Positions 1-7,832 of a DNA stretch of 12,614 bases are shown here, piece by piece (positions within the stretch are counted from its first letter, which is position 1; every line of letters starts with the position of its first letter). Origin of the DNA: Chitinophagaceae bacterium UBA2789. Lineage in GTDB: Bacteria > Bacteroidota > Bacteroidia > Chitinophagales > Chitinophagaceae. The position numbers and the translations under genes were made by a program. The stretch is taken from NCBI GenBank assembly GCA_002352145.1, contig DEHX01000175.1, forward strand, positions 1-12,614. Reading direction: 5' to 3'. Under the pieces are notes generated by a model that did no database searches, was not told the origin of the DNA, and was given only the letters and a program-made list of their open reading frames with translations.

Positions 1-753
1 TCGCCATTGCTGGAAGGTGAAAATGGGGATGCTTATTTATCACAGGCAGGTGGTGACAAAAAAGATATTTCCTTTCCTTACGCACAACTGAAGTACTTGC
101 AGAAACTGAAAGAGAAAACGAAGAAACCACTGGTGGTGGTATTGATGGCCGGCTCGGCCGTTGAGCTCAGCCAGGTAGAGTCGATAGCCGATGCTGTACT
201 GCTGGCCTGGTATCCCGGCGAGCAGGGTGGCAATGCGGTGGCAGATATTTTATTTGGGAAAACAAATCCTGCCGGAAGACTGCCGGTTTCTTTTTATAAA
301 TCAAATGATGACCTTCCTGCATTTGAAGATTATTCAATGAATGGGCGAACCTATCGCTATTTCAATGGCCAGGTGCAGCATCCGTTTGGATTCGGCTTAA
401 GTTATACCAGCTTTTCTTATAGCGGACTGAAAGTAATAACCGAAAAGAATGGTTTTTCCATTCAGCTGGATGTGCAAAACACCGGTAAGTATGCAGGCGA
501 TGAAGTGGTGCAGTTATACATTCGCCGGGTGAGTGCAGGCGATAATGAACCGCTGAAGCAATTAAAAGATTTCAAAAGGGTGAGCCTGGCAAAAGGGGAA
601 ACAAAAAAAGTAAACCTGCATTTGAACCGGCAGGATATTGCCTGGTATGATGAGTCAGTCAAAAAATGGATTGTCTACCCCGGTGCGTACGAGCTGGTGA
701 TCGGTGGTTCTTCTGAAGATAAAAAAATGGTATATCACTTAACAATCAAATGA
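1..753 (+). CDS. Glycoside hydrolase family 3 enzyme (beta-glucosidase/xylosidase type), C-terminal part
   Basis: The reading frame is open to base 1, so the 5' end lies outside the window; the TTG at base 7 is only an internal codon. What remains is about 250 residues. The first half matches the GH3 C-terminal alpha/beta sandwich domain: an LEGEN segment followed by GGDKKDISFP, a buried strand PLVVVLMAGSAVE, then WYPGEQGGNAVADILFG and NPAGRLPVSF. Next comes the junction motif PFGFGLSYTSF (about bases 382-414), and the rest is the fibronectin type III-like domain with VVQLYIRR and LKDFKRV. The N-terminal TIM barrel with the nucleophile Asp is missing from the window, so substrate cannot be judged; family members cleave terminal beta-linked glucose or xylose, usually in the periplasm. 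The stop codon overlaps the next start (ATGA), which suggests translational coupling. Family assignment is secure; substrate is unknown. Confidence 0.93.
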   Translation, partial: SPLLEGENGDAYLSQAGGDKKDISFPYAQLKYLQKLKEKTKKPLVVVLMAGSAVELSQVESIADAVLLAWYPGEQGGNAVADILFGKTNPAGRLPVSFYKSNDDLPAFEDYSMNGRTYRYFNGQVQHPFGFGLSYTSFSYSGLKVITEKNGFSIQLDVQNTGKYAGDEVVQLYIRRVSAGDNEPLKQLKDFKRVSLAKGETKKVNLHLNRQDIAWYDESVKKWIVYPGAYELVIGGSSEDKKMVYHLTIK

Positions 754-1721
754 TCCTGAAAAAAACAATTTGGATATTATTATTGGCTGTGTCAGCATCA
801 GTAGCAGGCTGCGGGCAACTGAGTAAGGATAATGCTTCACCGAAGAATAAAAATTTACCGGAGCTCTTTTTGGTTGTATTAGGGATTGCACAGGATGCCG
901 GTTTTCCGCAGGCAGGCTGTGAGAAAGAATGTTGTGCTGCCTATTACTCGGGGAAGGAAGAAAAGAAACTGGTTACCTGCCTGGCGTTGGTGGACAGGGC
1001 AACCAACAAATACTGGCTGATAGAAGCTACTCCTGATATTGCTACGCAGTTGAAGAATCTTCAGGCCTTTCTTCCGGCAACTGATTATTCTCCAGAAGGG
1101 ATCTTTATCACTCATGCACATATTGGTCATTACACAGGACTCATGCAACTGGGAAGGGAAGCAATGGGAGTAAAGGACATTCCGGTGTATGTAATGCCCC
1201 GGCTTGATTCTTTTATCCGTAACAATGGTCCATGGAGCCAGTTAGTCTCATTACAAAACATTAGTTTAAGAAGTTTGAATGCAGACAGCACTGTTCATTT
1301 GAATGCTTCTTTTAAAATAACACCAGTAAAAGTGCCGCATCGTGACGAATACTCGGAAACAGTTGGCTTCATAATCCAGAGTGATAAAAAGAAGGTGTTA
1401 TTTATTCCGGATATCGACAAATGGGAAAAGTGGGCGAGGGATATTGTTGCACAAATCGGAGAAGTGGATTTTGCCCTGCTTGATGGAACATTTTATAAGA
1501 ACGGCGAACTACCCGGAAGGGATATGAGTGAAGTGCCTCATCCTTTTGTGGAAGAGAGCCTGCAAAAATTTTCGGCCCTATCTTCGGTGGATAAATCAAA
1601 AATCATATTCATTCATTTCAATCATACCAATCCGTTGCTGAAGAATAAGTCTGCAGAGAAAGAAAATGTGATTAAAGCCGGTTTTGCAGTTGCAGAAGAA
1701 GGTATGATCATAGAACTATAA
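750..1721 (+). CDS. PqqB-like metallo-beta-lactamase-fold lipoprotein
   Basis: A 323-residue protein. The N-terminus is a lipoprotein signal with lipobox V18-A19-G20-C21, so the mature enzyme is probably anchored to a membrane on the periplasmic side. The body is a metallo-beta-lactamase fold resembling PqqB: GIAQDAGFPQ is followed by C57, C61 and C62, where PqqB carries a cysteine cluster. The metal motif is THAHIGH (H122, H124, H127), followed by H197 in VPHRDEYSETVGF, D221/D223 in FIPDID, and H289/H292 in FIHFNHTNP, which resembles PqqB's HINNTNP end motif. The Asp of the usual HxHxDH motif is replaced by Gly. No PQQ biosynthesis genes are nearby and PqqB itself is not a lipoprotein, so a role in PQQ synthesis is unlikely. 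The start overlaps the GH3 stop (ATGA). The fold is clear, but the reaction is unknown. Confidence 0.88.
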   Translation: MILKKTIWILLLAVSASVAGCGQLSKDNASPKNKNLPELFLVVLGIAQDAGFPQAGCEKECCAAYYSGKEEKKLVTCLALVDRATNKYWLIEATPDIATQLKNLQAFLPATDYSPEGIFITHAHIGHYTGLMQLGREAMGVKDIPVYVMPRLDSFIRNNGPWSQLVSLQNISLRSLNADSTVHLNASFKITPVKVPHRDEYSETVGFIIQSDKKKVLFIPDIDKWEKWARDIVAQIGEVDFALLDGTFYKNGELPGRDMSEVPHPFVEESLQKFSALSSVDKSKIIFIHFNHTNPLLKNKSAEKENVIKAGFAVAEEGMIIEL

Positions 1722-1736
1722 AGTTGCTCATTAATC

Positions 1737-2987
1737 ATGAAAGCGATCGTAATCGGCGGAGGTATTATTGGTTTAAGTTCGGCTTTGTATTTACGAAAAT
1801 CAGGCTGGGAAGTTATTGTGCTTGATAAGGGTGATTTTTCCGACAACTGCTCTTATGGCAACGCCGGTTATATATGCCCCAGTCACTTCATCCCCTTAGC
1901 AACACCTGGAATTGTAAAGCAGGGTTTTAAATGGATGTGGAATTCAAAAAGTCCGTTTTATGTACAACCACGGCTCGACCGGAACCTCATTAACTGGGGG
2001 TTGAAATTTATGCGCAGCGCCACCAAAGAAAATGTAGAAAAGGCAGCTGCGCCACTCAGGGATATTGCTTTGCTCAGCCAGCATGAATATGAGGACTGGG
2101 CTAAAATGCCCGGGTTTGATTTTGCGTATGAGCGGAAAGGCCTGCTTGAAATTTTCCAGACACAGGAAGGAGCAGACCATGCACATCATACAATGGAGAA
2201 AGCACATCAGCTAGGCTTGAAGGATACAGTGGTATTAAGTAAAGCTGAATTGGATAAGCTGGAACCACAGACAAGGATCAATGCTCTTGGTGCTTTATTT
2301 TTTAAATGTGATGCACATTGTTATCCCAATAAACTGATGAGTGATCTCATCGCATACCTTCAGTCATCCGGTGTGCAGTTATTGAGTGGCAATGAAGTAA
2401 ATGGCTTTGAATCCTGTTCAGGAAGAATAAATAAAGTAGTTACATCAAAAGGTACTTTAACAGCTGATGAAATAGTGATGGCTACCGGTTCATGGGGAAG
2501 ACAAACTGCAAAACTGCTGGGCATAAATATTCCGCTGATGCCGGGCAGGGGTTATTCTGTTACGTTGCAAGATTCTCCTTATAAAATCAACTATCCATCA
2601 GTGCTGGTGGAAGGGCGGGTGGCACTTACCCCGATGGATGGAAATAAGATCCGCTTTGGCGGTACGATGGAGATAACTTCGCATAAAACGCCGCCGCGGA
2701 TGAACCGGGTGCAGGGAATACTGGATGCAGTGAAGAGATATTATCCTGAATTTGATGTACCGCTGCCTCCAAAAGAAAAAATATGGTATGGCTACCGGCC
2801 CTGTTCTGCAGATGGTTTGCCGTATATCGGGAGAGTAAAAAAATATAGCAACCTTACTATTGCCACCGGGCATGCCATGCTGGGCCTGAGTTTGGGCGCC
2901 GGAACCGGTAAGCTGGTGAATGAAATTGTCAACCATTCCGCTTTGAGTATGGATGTTCGGCCTTTTACTGTTGAAAGGTTTTCATAA
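1737..2987 (+). CDS. FAD-dependent D-amino acid dehydrogenase-like oxidoreductase (DadA/DAO family)
   Basis: A 416-residue cytoplasmic flavoprotein, close to the usual DadA length (about 430). The N-terminus is a Rossmann FAD-binding motif, GGGIIGLSSALYLRKSG (residues 7-23), ending in the acidic residue of VLDK. The region SYGNAGYICPS (39-49) matches the DadA-type flavin contact. ATGSWG (249-254) and PGRGYSVTL (269-277) mark the middle of the fold. The C-terminal signature runs through GYRPCSADGLPYIG (352-365) and TGHAMLGLSLGAGTGKLV (377-394). The family oxidises D-amino acids, glycine or D-hydroxyproline to imino acids and passes electrons to the respiratory chain. In Bacteroidota such genes often sit with hydroxyproline epimerases, but none is seen here, so the substrate is open. 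The start ATG at 1737 lies 15 bases after the MBL stop with no clear ribosome binding site, which is normal for this phylum. It is likely in the same transcription unit. Confidence 0.9.
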   Translation: MKAIVIGGGIIGLSSALYLRKSGWEVIVLDKGDFSDNCSYGNAGYICPSHFIPLATPGIVKQGFKWMWNSKSPFYVQPRLDRNLINWGLKFMRSATKENVEKAAAPLRDIALLSQHEYEDWAKMPGFDFAYERKGLLEIFQTQEGADHAHHTMEKAHQLGLKDTVVLSKAELDKLEPQTRINALGALFFKCDAHCYPNKLMSDLIAYLQSSGVQLLSGNEVNGFESCSGRINKVVTSKGTLTADEIVMATGSWGRQTAKLLGINIPLMPGRGYSVTLQDSPYKINYPSVLVEGRVALTPMDGNKIRFGGTMEITSHKTPPRMNRVQGILDAVKRYYPEFDVPLPPKEKIWYGYRPCSADGLPYIGRVKKYSNLTIATGHAMLGLSLGAGTGKLVNEIVNHSALSMDVRPFTVERFS

Positions 2988-3011
2988 AATACCCGTCAGC
3001 AGTTAATATCA

Positions 3012-3043
3012 TTTCAATCATTCCAATCTGTGGGTTACTTTTA
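3012..3043 (+). promoter_or_regulatory. Candidate Bacteroidota promoter for bshC
   Basis: In the 65-base gap before bshC, TTTC at 3012-3015 is separated by 20 bases from TACTTTTA at 3036-3043. The Bacteroidota primary sigma consensus is TTTG, about 19-21 bases, then TAnnTTTG; each box has one mismatch. The -7 region shares the string GGGTTACTTTT with the purE promoter at 8363-8393. Transcription would begin only a few bases before the ATG at 3053, so the leader would be very short. The rest of the gap shows no terminator or other structure. Confidence 0.35.
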
Positions 3044-3052
3044 CAGCCTCGT

Positions 3053-4654
3053 ATGAATTGTACCTCTACCCGCTTGCCTTACCGCCAGACAGGAGCTTTC
3101 TCGAAGATTGCTATGGATTATATTGACCAGGCTGATGCTTTGAGGCCTTTCTTTGCGTTGCCGCCAACCTTGCAGGGCTTGCAAAAAGCAATCGAAAACC
3201 GAAAACAATTTGCCACCAACCGGGATGAGCTGGTCAAGGAATTAAAGAAGCAGTATGAGAATGTAAGTACTACTGAAAAAGTAAAGGCAAATATTGAATT
3301 GTTATCATCGGCTGATACATTTACCATCACCACGGCTCACCAGAATAATATTTTTACCGGGCCACTGTATTTTATTTATAAAATTGTTCATGCTATCAAA
3401 CTGGCGGACTCATTAAAAACAAGTTTGCCTGATTACAACTTTGTACCCATTTTTTATATCGGCTCGGAAGATGCAGACCTGGATGAGTTAAACCACATTC
3501 ATCTTGGGGGCGAGAAATTGGTATGGCAAACCAAACAAAGCGGCGCTGTGGGCCGGATGAAAGCGGACAAGGACCTGGTAAAGCTGATTGGGCTGATGGA
3601 AGGGCAACTGGCAGTATTGCCGTATGGTAAAGAGATCATTGCGATGCTCAAAGATTATTACAAAGAAGGAGCAAGTATTCAGCAGGCGACTTTTCAGTTT
3701 GTAAATAATTTATTTGCTGAATATGGGTTGGTGATAATACTGCCTGATAACCCGGAATTGAAAAGACAAATGATCCCTCTTTTCAGGGATGAACTCCTGC
3801 ACCAGCATTCAGCAACAATCATTGGGAAATCGGCGGCGCAACTTGAAACAGCCGGTTATAAAGTGCAGGCCAGTGGCCGGGATATAAATTTATTTTACCT
3901 GGAAGATGGAATCCGAAACCGGATAGAGTTTAAGAATGGACAATATCAAGTAGTGGATACGAAACTTGTCTTTACTATAGATGAAATTTTACAGGAACTG
4001 GAATCGCACCCGGAACGATTTAGCCCTAACGTAATACTGCGTGGATTGTATGAGGAAACTATTTTACCCAATATTGTGTTTATCGGCGGAGGAGGCGAGA
4101 CGGCCTACTGGCTGCAACTGAAAGACTTGTTTGCCCATTATGCTATTCCTTTTCCTGTATTGGTTCTTCGCAATTCCTTTTTAGTGGTAGAGAAAAAATG
4201 GCAGGAGCTGATTGGTAAATTGAATTTGACGATTGAGGATTTCTTTTTGCCCGAGCAGGAATTACTCAATAAACTGGTGCTTCGTGACAGCAGAAACGAT
4301 GTGAAACTAAACGGCTCACTGGATGAAGTAGAAAAACTATATGAATCATTCAAGAAACAGGCAGCAGCTATTGATTCTACGTTGGAAAAACATGTGGATT
4401 CTTTGAAATCCAAAACAGTTTATCGCCTGCAGGAACTGGAAAAGAAAATGCTGCGGGCTGAAAAAAGAAAGTTCAGTGACCAGCAGCGGCAGATACAAAC
4501 AATTAAATCGCACCTGTTTCCTGGTAATGGTTTGCAGGAAAGGGTAGATAATATAGCTTACTACTATGCCCGCTGGGGTGCAACATTTCTCAAAACCCTC
4601 TATGATAACTCCCTTGGTCTTGAACAGGAGTTTGCTATCTTATCTGAGCAGTAG
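3053..4654 (+). CDS. bshC: Bacillithiol biosynthesis cysteine-adding enzyme BshC
   Basis: At 533 residues this is the usual length of BshC. The enzyme is assigned to the last step of bacillithiol synthesis, adding cysteine to glucosaminyl-malate in the cytoplasm. Visible hallmarks are RQTGAFSKIAMDYI near the N-terminus (11-24), TAHQNNIFTGPLYFIYKI (94-111) matching the family's GHQxxxxTGPLY segment, and VPIFYIGSEDADLDELNH (131-148) matching VPVFWIAxEDHDxxEINH. The segment SPNVILRGLYEETILPN (324-340) followed by GGGGETAYW (345-353) is the conserved second half of the active-site domain. Residues about 421-485 are rich in Lys, Glu and Leu and form the expected coiled coil. The start ATG at 3053 fits the normal N-terminus of the family. 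bshA and bshB are not in the window. The gene ends 6 bases from the convergent caspase gene. Confidence 0.95.
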   Translation: MNCTSTRLPYRQTGAFSKIAMDYIDQADALRPFFALPPTLQGLQKAIENRKQFATNRDELVKELKKQYENVSTTEKVKANIELLSSADTFTITTAHQNNIFTGPLYFIYKIVHAIKLADSLKTSLPDYNFVPIFYIGSEDADLDELNHIHLGGEKLVWQTKQSGAVGRMKADKDLVKLIGLMEGQLAVLPYGKEIIAMLKDYYKEGASIQQATFQFVNNLFAEYGLVIILPDNPELKRQMIPLFRDELLHQHSATIIGKSAAQLETAGYKVQASGRDINLFYLEDGIRNRIEFKNGQYQVVDTKLVFTIDEILQELESHPERFSPNVILRGLYEETILPNIVFIGGGGETAYWLQLKDLFAHYAIPFPVLVLRNSFLVVEKKWQELIGKLNLTIEDFFLPEQELLNKLVLRDSRNDVKLNGSLDEVEKLYESFKKQAAAIDSTLEKHVDSLKSKTVYRLQELEKKMLRAEKRKFSDQQRQIQTIKSHLFPGNGLQERVDNIAYYYARWGATFLKTLYDNSLGLEQEFAILSEQ

Positions 4655-4660
4655 AAATTA

Positions 4661-6826
4661 TTACCGCTTTCTTAAGTAAAGGCTCAATGTAAATCCATTC
4701 TTTTTCAATGATGACAGGGCACTGGCATAATTGCTGGTACCAGCATCATCTCTCCATTCTGACAGGCCGGCTGAATATTTTAATTCCGGTGATAATATGA
4801 TTCCTGATTTCAGCAAGTTGATATCAACACCCAATCCGCCATCGCCGAGGAATAATGATTTTTTTACCGGCAGTATCTCATCTGCTGAGGCTGCACCATT
4901 AAGCATATAACTGAATGAAGGACCCAGAGCGATATAAGGAGCAACATTCTTATTGCCCAGCCTTATAATCAATGGAAGCGAAACATTGACTGAACTGCTT
5001 TTCACACTAACTGTTTCTGTTGTAATGGGCCCGCCGGTTACATTCCGGCGCTGAAAATCGATATCGGTATTGCCAAAACTTACCGTTGCAGACGGCCTGA
5101 TAGAAATACTGCCACCAAGATTAACCTGGTAAATGATGCCGAGGTTGCCGCCGGGGGCGGTAGCTGCATCAACACCGATAAAGCCGGTATTCACATTGCC
5201 AGAGAATGTCGGGTTTGACTGGCTTAATCCACCGCCTGCAGTGAATCCAATACTGGCTTTTCTTAACGGTGTATTATTCTTTTTTACATCGTTTGGCTTT
5301 TGACCTGTTGCTTTTTGCACTAATGCCAGGGTGGTTAATGCACAAATCCATTTGGGAGCAGTTTTGGCGGCTTTACTGGCATAAAACAAGGCACTATCTG
5401 TTTTATTATTAGCAAGGTGCAGCAGCGCCAGCTTGTTTTGTATATAAGCACCATTTGGATCGATCCTCAGCGCAGCATATGCATTTTGAAAAGCCATGTC
5501 ATCGCTGTTTGATTTGAGCAGGTACATTCTGCCAAGCAGGGCATTGGCAAAATCCGGGTCATCTTGTCTTACCAGGTTAATTGCTTTTTCGAGTCGTTGT
5601 CCTGCTTCATAGTTTTCTTTTTTCTCTTTGGCAGAAGGTTCATCGCTGCAATCCAGGTAACGATTCACTCTTTGCTGTGCATCATTGATAAACTCAGCTG
5701 CCAGCGTTGATTGTGCATCCAGTGTGTAAGGATTGCCTTTGTATTTTTTATCTAATTGCTGGTAGTAATACTCTGCTGATGCATTGCCAGTCAATCTCTT
5801 TTCCCTGATGGCTTTATAGAACAGGTTATATGTTTCCTGCAGGGTAGTATCTGCCCCGTAAAAGTCAAATGCGTTATTCAGCATTCCTTCGAATGAATCT
5901 CCTGCCCGGTTCTGTTTTTTTTGTTGCATCCATTTCTGCAGATAAGCGGCATCCACCTGGCTGATGACATTTTCGCTATTGGCATCACAGCAGAAATAAG
6001 GTTGTTGTTTCTTCCTGAAACGCTGCTGCGCCACAGAAGGTACATTCTTGTCTACATATTTCCTGATCTCTGAATAAGTGATCTTGTTATCCGGGCTTCC
6101 TTCAGCATCAGCCAGTCCGCTTAAACCATCCACCAAATACCAGGTAAACAAACCATGCCCGTTACCAATGGAGGCATCTTCCAGCGATTCCTGCCCGGCT
6201 GCGGTTGCCAGCATCATGATCTCGCCAACTTTTTTCTCTGTAACAGCGGTGTTTAAAAAGCTCAATCCTTCAGCACCGCCGGGCAATTCGTTGGAGCGGC
6301 AGGCATCCATCACAAAAAACACTTCTACTCCTTTAGTAGTTTCAGCAGCTATTTTCTTTTTCAGGTTATATAGTTGAATAGCGCCGCCAACAAGGTAATT
6401 GTTTTTGTCGCCGGCAGGATTACAATCATAACCCAAGAAGAAATACTGGTCTTCATCAATCGCATCACCATGACCGGCGAGGTAAATAAAAAGCCGGTCA
6501 CCTTTTTGAAGTTGTTTGTATTTCAGCCACTGAAATCCCTTTGTCCAGAAATTGGCGCTTAAAGCCTGGTCATTCAGCAGGCAAAAAATATTGTCCTCTT
6601 TTACACTACCGCCACCGGGAGATTTTAAAAAGTCCCTGAACAACTCGGCATCTTTATCTGCATAGGTAAGTGGCCGGACATATTTGTATTTGGAAATACC
6701 CATTACAATAGCAAAAGTTTGCGGTCCGGTTATAGAAGGATCACGGGGTTTTAGTGGTGTCTGTGCAGTAGTGGAATTTGCAAACAGCAAAACAGTTATT
6801 GACAGAATGAGCAATAGCTTTTTCAT
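4661..6826 (-). CDS. Secreted caspase-family (C14) protein with TPR-like repeats and a C-terminal outer-membrane beta-barrel
   Basis: A 721-residue protein with four parts. Residues 1-21 are a Sec signal peptide ending STTA before Q22. Residues about 35-260 are a caspase-like peptidase: FAIVMGISKYKYV (38-50), the catalytic His in IYLAGHGD (H119), the catalytic Cys in FVMDACRS (C176), and GHGLFTWYLVDGLSG (223-237), typical of bacterial C14 enzymes. Residues about 300-510 are helical, with TPR-like units from about 424 to 507 (ANALLGRMYLLKSN, AALRIDPNGAYIQNKLALLH, ALFYASKAAKTAPKW). Residues about 522-721 alternate polar and hydrophobic residues like the PorT/OMP_b-brl_2 barrel (GFTAGGGLSQ, NVSLPLIIRLG, APYIALGPSFSYML, ILSPELKYSAGL, GFTLSLYLRKR). 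I infer a periplasmic protease anchored by an outer-membrane barrel. Both catalytic residues are present, so it is probably active; substrate and role are unknown. It lies 62 bases downstream of the lipoprotein gene. Confidence 0.88.
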   Translation of the reverse strand: MKKLLLILSITVLLFANSTTAQTPLKPRDPSITGPQTFAIVMGISKYKYVRPLTYADKDAELFRDFLKSPGGGSVKEDNIFCLLNDQALSANFWTKGFQWLKYKQLQKGDRLFIYLAGHGDAIDEDQYFFLGYDCNPAGDKNNYLVGGAIQLYNLKKKIAAETTKGVEVFFVMDACRSNELPGGAEGLSFLNTAVTEKKVGEIMMLATAAGQESLEDASIGNGHGLFTWYLVDGLSGLADAEGSPDNKITYSEIRKYVDKNVPSVAQQRFRKKQQPYFCCDANSENVISQVDAAYLQKWMQQKKQNRAGDSFEGMLNNAFDFYGADTTLQETYNLFYKAIREKRLTGNASAEYYYQQLDKKYKGNPYTLDAQSTLAAEFINDAQQRVNRYLDCSDEPSAKEKKENYEAGQRLEKAINLVRQDDPDFANALLGRMYLLKSNSDDMAFQNAYAALRIDPNGAYIQNKLALLHLANNKTDSALFYASKAAKTAPKWICALTTLALVQKATGQKPNDVKKNNTPLRKASIGFTAGGGLSQSNPTFSGNVNTGFIGVDAATAPGGNLGIIYQVNLGGSISIRPSATVSFGNTDIDFQRRNVTGGPITTETVSVKSSSVNVSLPLIIRLGNKNVAPYIALGPSFSYMLNGAASADEILPVKKSLFLGDGGLGVDINLLKSGIILSPELKYSAGLSEWRDDAGTSNYASALSSLKKNGFTLSLYLRKR

Positions 6827-6868
6827 ATTACCGGACGGTTTTGGTTAGGTTGATTGCTCAGTAAAATA

Positions 6869-6879
6869 CAGAATTTCTG
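6869..6879. repeat. Short perfect inverted repeat upstream of the caspase gene
   Basis: CAGAA-T-TTCTG is an 11-base perfect inverted repeat centred on base 6874, inside the 62-base gap between the lipoprotein stop and the caspase start. It could be a small operator half-site pair, or chance. It is too short, and its 1-base loop too tight, to act as a terminator hairpin. I see no convincing promoter in this gap, so read-through from the upstream gene is the simpler idea. Confidence 0.25.
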
Positions 6880-6888
6880 ACAGCCTGC

Positions 6889-7815
6889 TTAATCCTTCTG
6901 GACAATGACCCGGAAAAGGGTGCTGCTTCCATTGTCGTTATCGGCTGCCAAAACAAGGTGCAGAAAGTCGGATGTTTCTTTTGTAATACAAACGGATTCA
7001 ATTTTTTGTCCTTTAAATCCGGGATCCAGTGATTCCAGTTCAATGATCTTGTCAGGGTTGATGGCCTTCCATCTTTTTTTACTGCTTATATTATTTATGA
7101 TCCAGAGATAACTTTTGCCAATAGCCCCATCGTCCATACTATTACGGGTATCTTCGGTAGAAACTGTCAGAAGGAGCCGGTCGCTTTTTTTTGCATAAGC
7201 AAGGCCGGAAACACCGCTGAAAAAGCTGCTGTCTGTTCCGGAACTTGTGAGTATAGTGGTGATTTGAGCCAGTGATTGTTTTACCCAAAATCTGGTATCG
7301 GTAAAGATTAGATGGTTCTTTGGATAACCTTTGCTTCCTCTTGAAGCAAGAATAAAAGAGCCGGGAATGGCTGTTGCACCTTCAACGTTGAGTTCCTTGA
7401 TGCCATTCAGTTGTAATCGCTGATAAAAAGTGTCAAGACGAATGCTGTCGGCATTTTTTGAAGTGGGATCAATAAACCACCCTACATTTCGTTGTGGTGA
7501 TTTAGAACCTGAACCTAATAACAACAACTGGCCGCTAACCGTTATGGCTGCCGCTTCCAAATCCGGCTTAATCGCTTTAGGAATTTTTCTTTCATTACCG
7601 GGATAAATAGTAATAGAGTCTATTGCCTTAAGGCTGCTGTCTAGAATGAGTACATGGGTAGCATCGTCACCAATAACAAAGAATTTTTTATTTTGATATT
7701 CTATTCCGGATGCTGAAGGATAGGAGGGGAATTCAACAACTTCTTCGAGTAATTCATTAGTGCCACAAGAAGTTATGAAAAGTAGCAAACCGATTAAGGA
7801 AAAACGGAAATACAT
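6889..7815 (-). CDS. Propeller-like lipoprotein of unassigned function (possibly DUF6929/phytase-esterase-like)
   Basis: A 308-residue protein. The signal ends in a lipobox I14-T15-S16-C17, so it is a probable membrane-anchored periplasmic lipoprotein. The mature part is all-beta in character and carries a recurring short motif: ASGIEY (35-40), DLEAAAI (85-91), NVEGATAI (143-150), GVSGLAY (201-207) and KIESVCI (271-277), spaced about 50-70 residues. Between them are strands such as FFVIGDDATHVLILD (45-59) and LLLLGSGSKS (97-106). This spacing is what a five- or six-bladed beta-propeller would show, and the E-G/A-A/I pattern recalls the phytase/esterase-like and SdiA-regulated propeller families. 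I recall a Bacteroidota DUF family with the same VIGDDATH motif (DUF6929), but cannot verify it here. There are no obvious catalytic residues. The start lies 17 bases after the purE stop, and the caspase gene follows, so the three are probably co-transcribed. Confidence 0.8.
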   Translation of the reverse strand: MYFRFSLIGLLLFITSCGTNELLEEVVEFPSYPSASGIEYQNKKFFVIGDDATHVLILDSSLKAIDSITIYPGNERKIPKAIKPDLEAAAITVSGQLLLLGSGSKSPQRNVGWFIDPTSKNADSIRLDTFYQRLQLNGIKELNVEGATAIPGSFILASRGSKGYPKNHLIFTDTRFWVKQSLAQITTILTSSGTDSSFFSGVSGLAYAKKSDRLLLTVSTEDTRNSMDDGAIGKSYLWIINNISSKKRWKAINPDKIIELESLDPGFKGQKIESVCITKETSDFLHLVLAADNDNGSSTLFRVIVQKD

Positions 7816-7832
7816 GCTGGCTAACAGAAAGG

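Noticed and set aside
7..9. TTG at base 7 as the start of the GH3 gene
   Set aside because: The frame is open to base 1 and the protein lacks the N-terminal TIM barrel, so the gene is truncated by the window rather than starting here.
750..1721. Naming the MBL gene pqqB and proposing PQQ synthesis
   Set aside because: It has a lipobox, an altered metal motif and no pqq neighbours; only the fold and a few motifs are shared.
4668..4684. CTTTCTTAAGTAAAG as a terminator between the convergent genes
   Set aside because: Only four outer pairs form, there is no G/C-rich stem and no T-tract; it lies inside the caspase coding end.
4661..6826. Antiphage or cell-death system built on the caspase
   Set aside because: The signal peptide and outer-membrane barrel put it outside the cytoplasm, and no nuclease, sensor or toxin-like partner lies nearby.
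6827..6888. TATTTTAC on the - strand as a promoter for the caspase gene
   Set aside because: It misses the final TTTG of the -7 box at two positions and has no -33 box at the right spacing.
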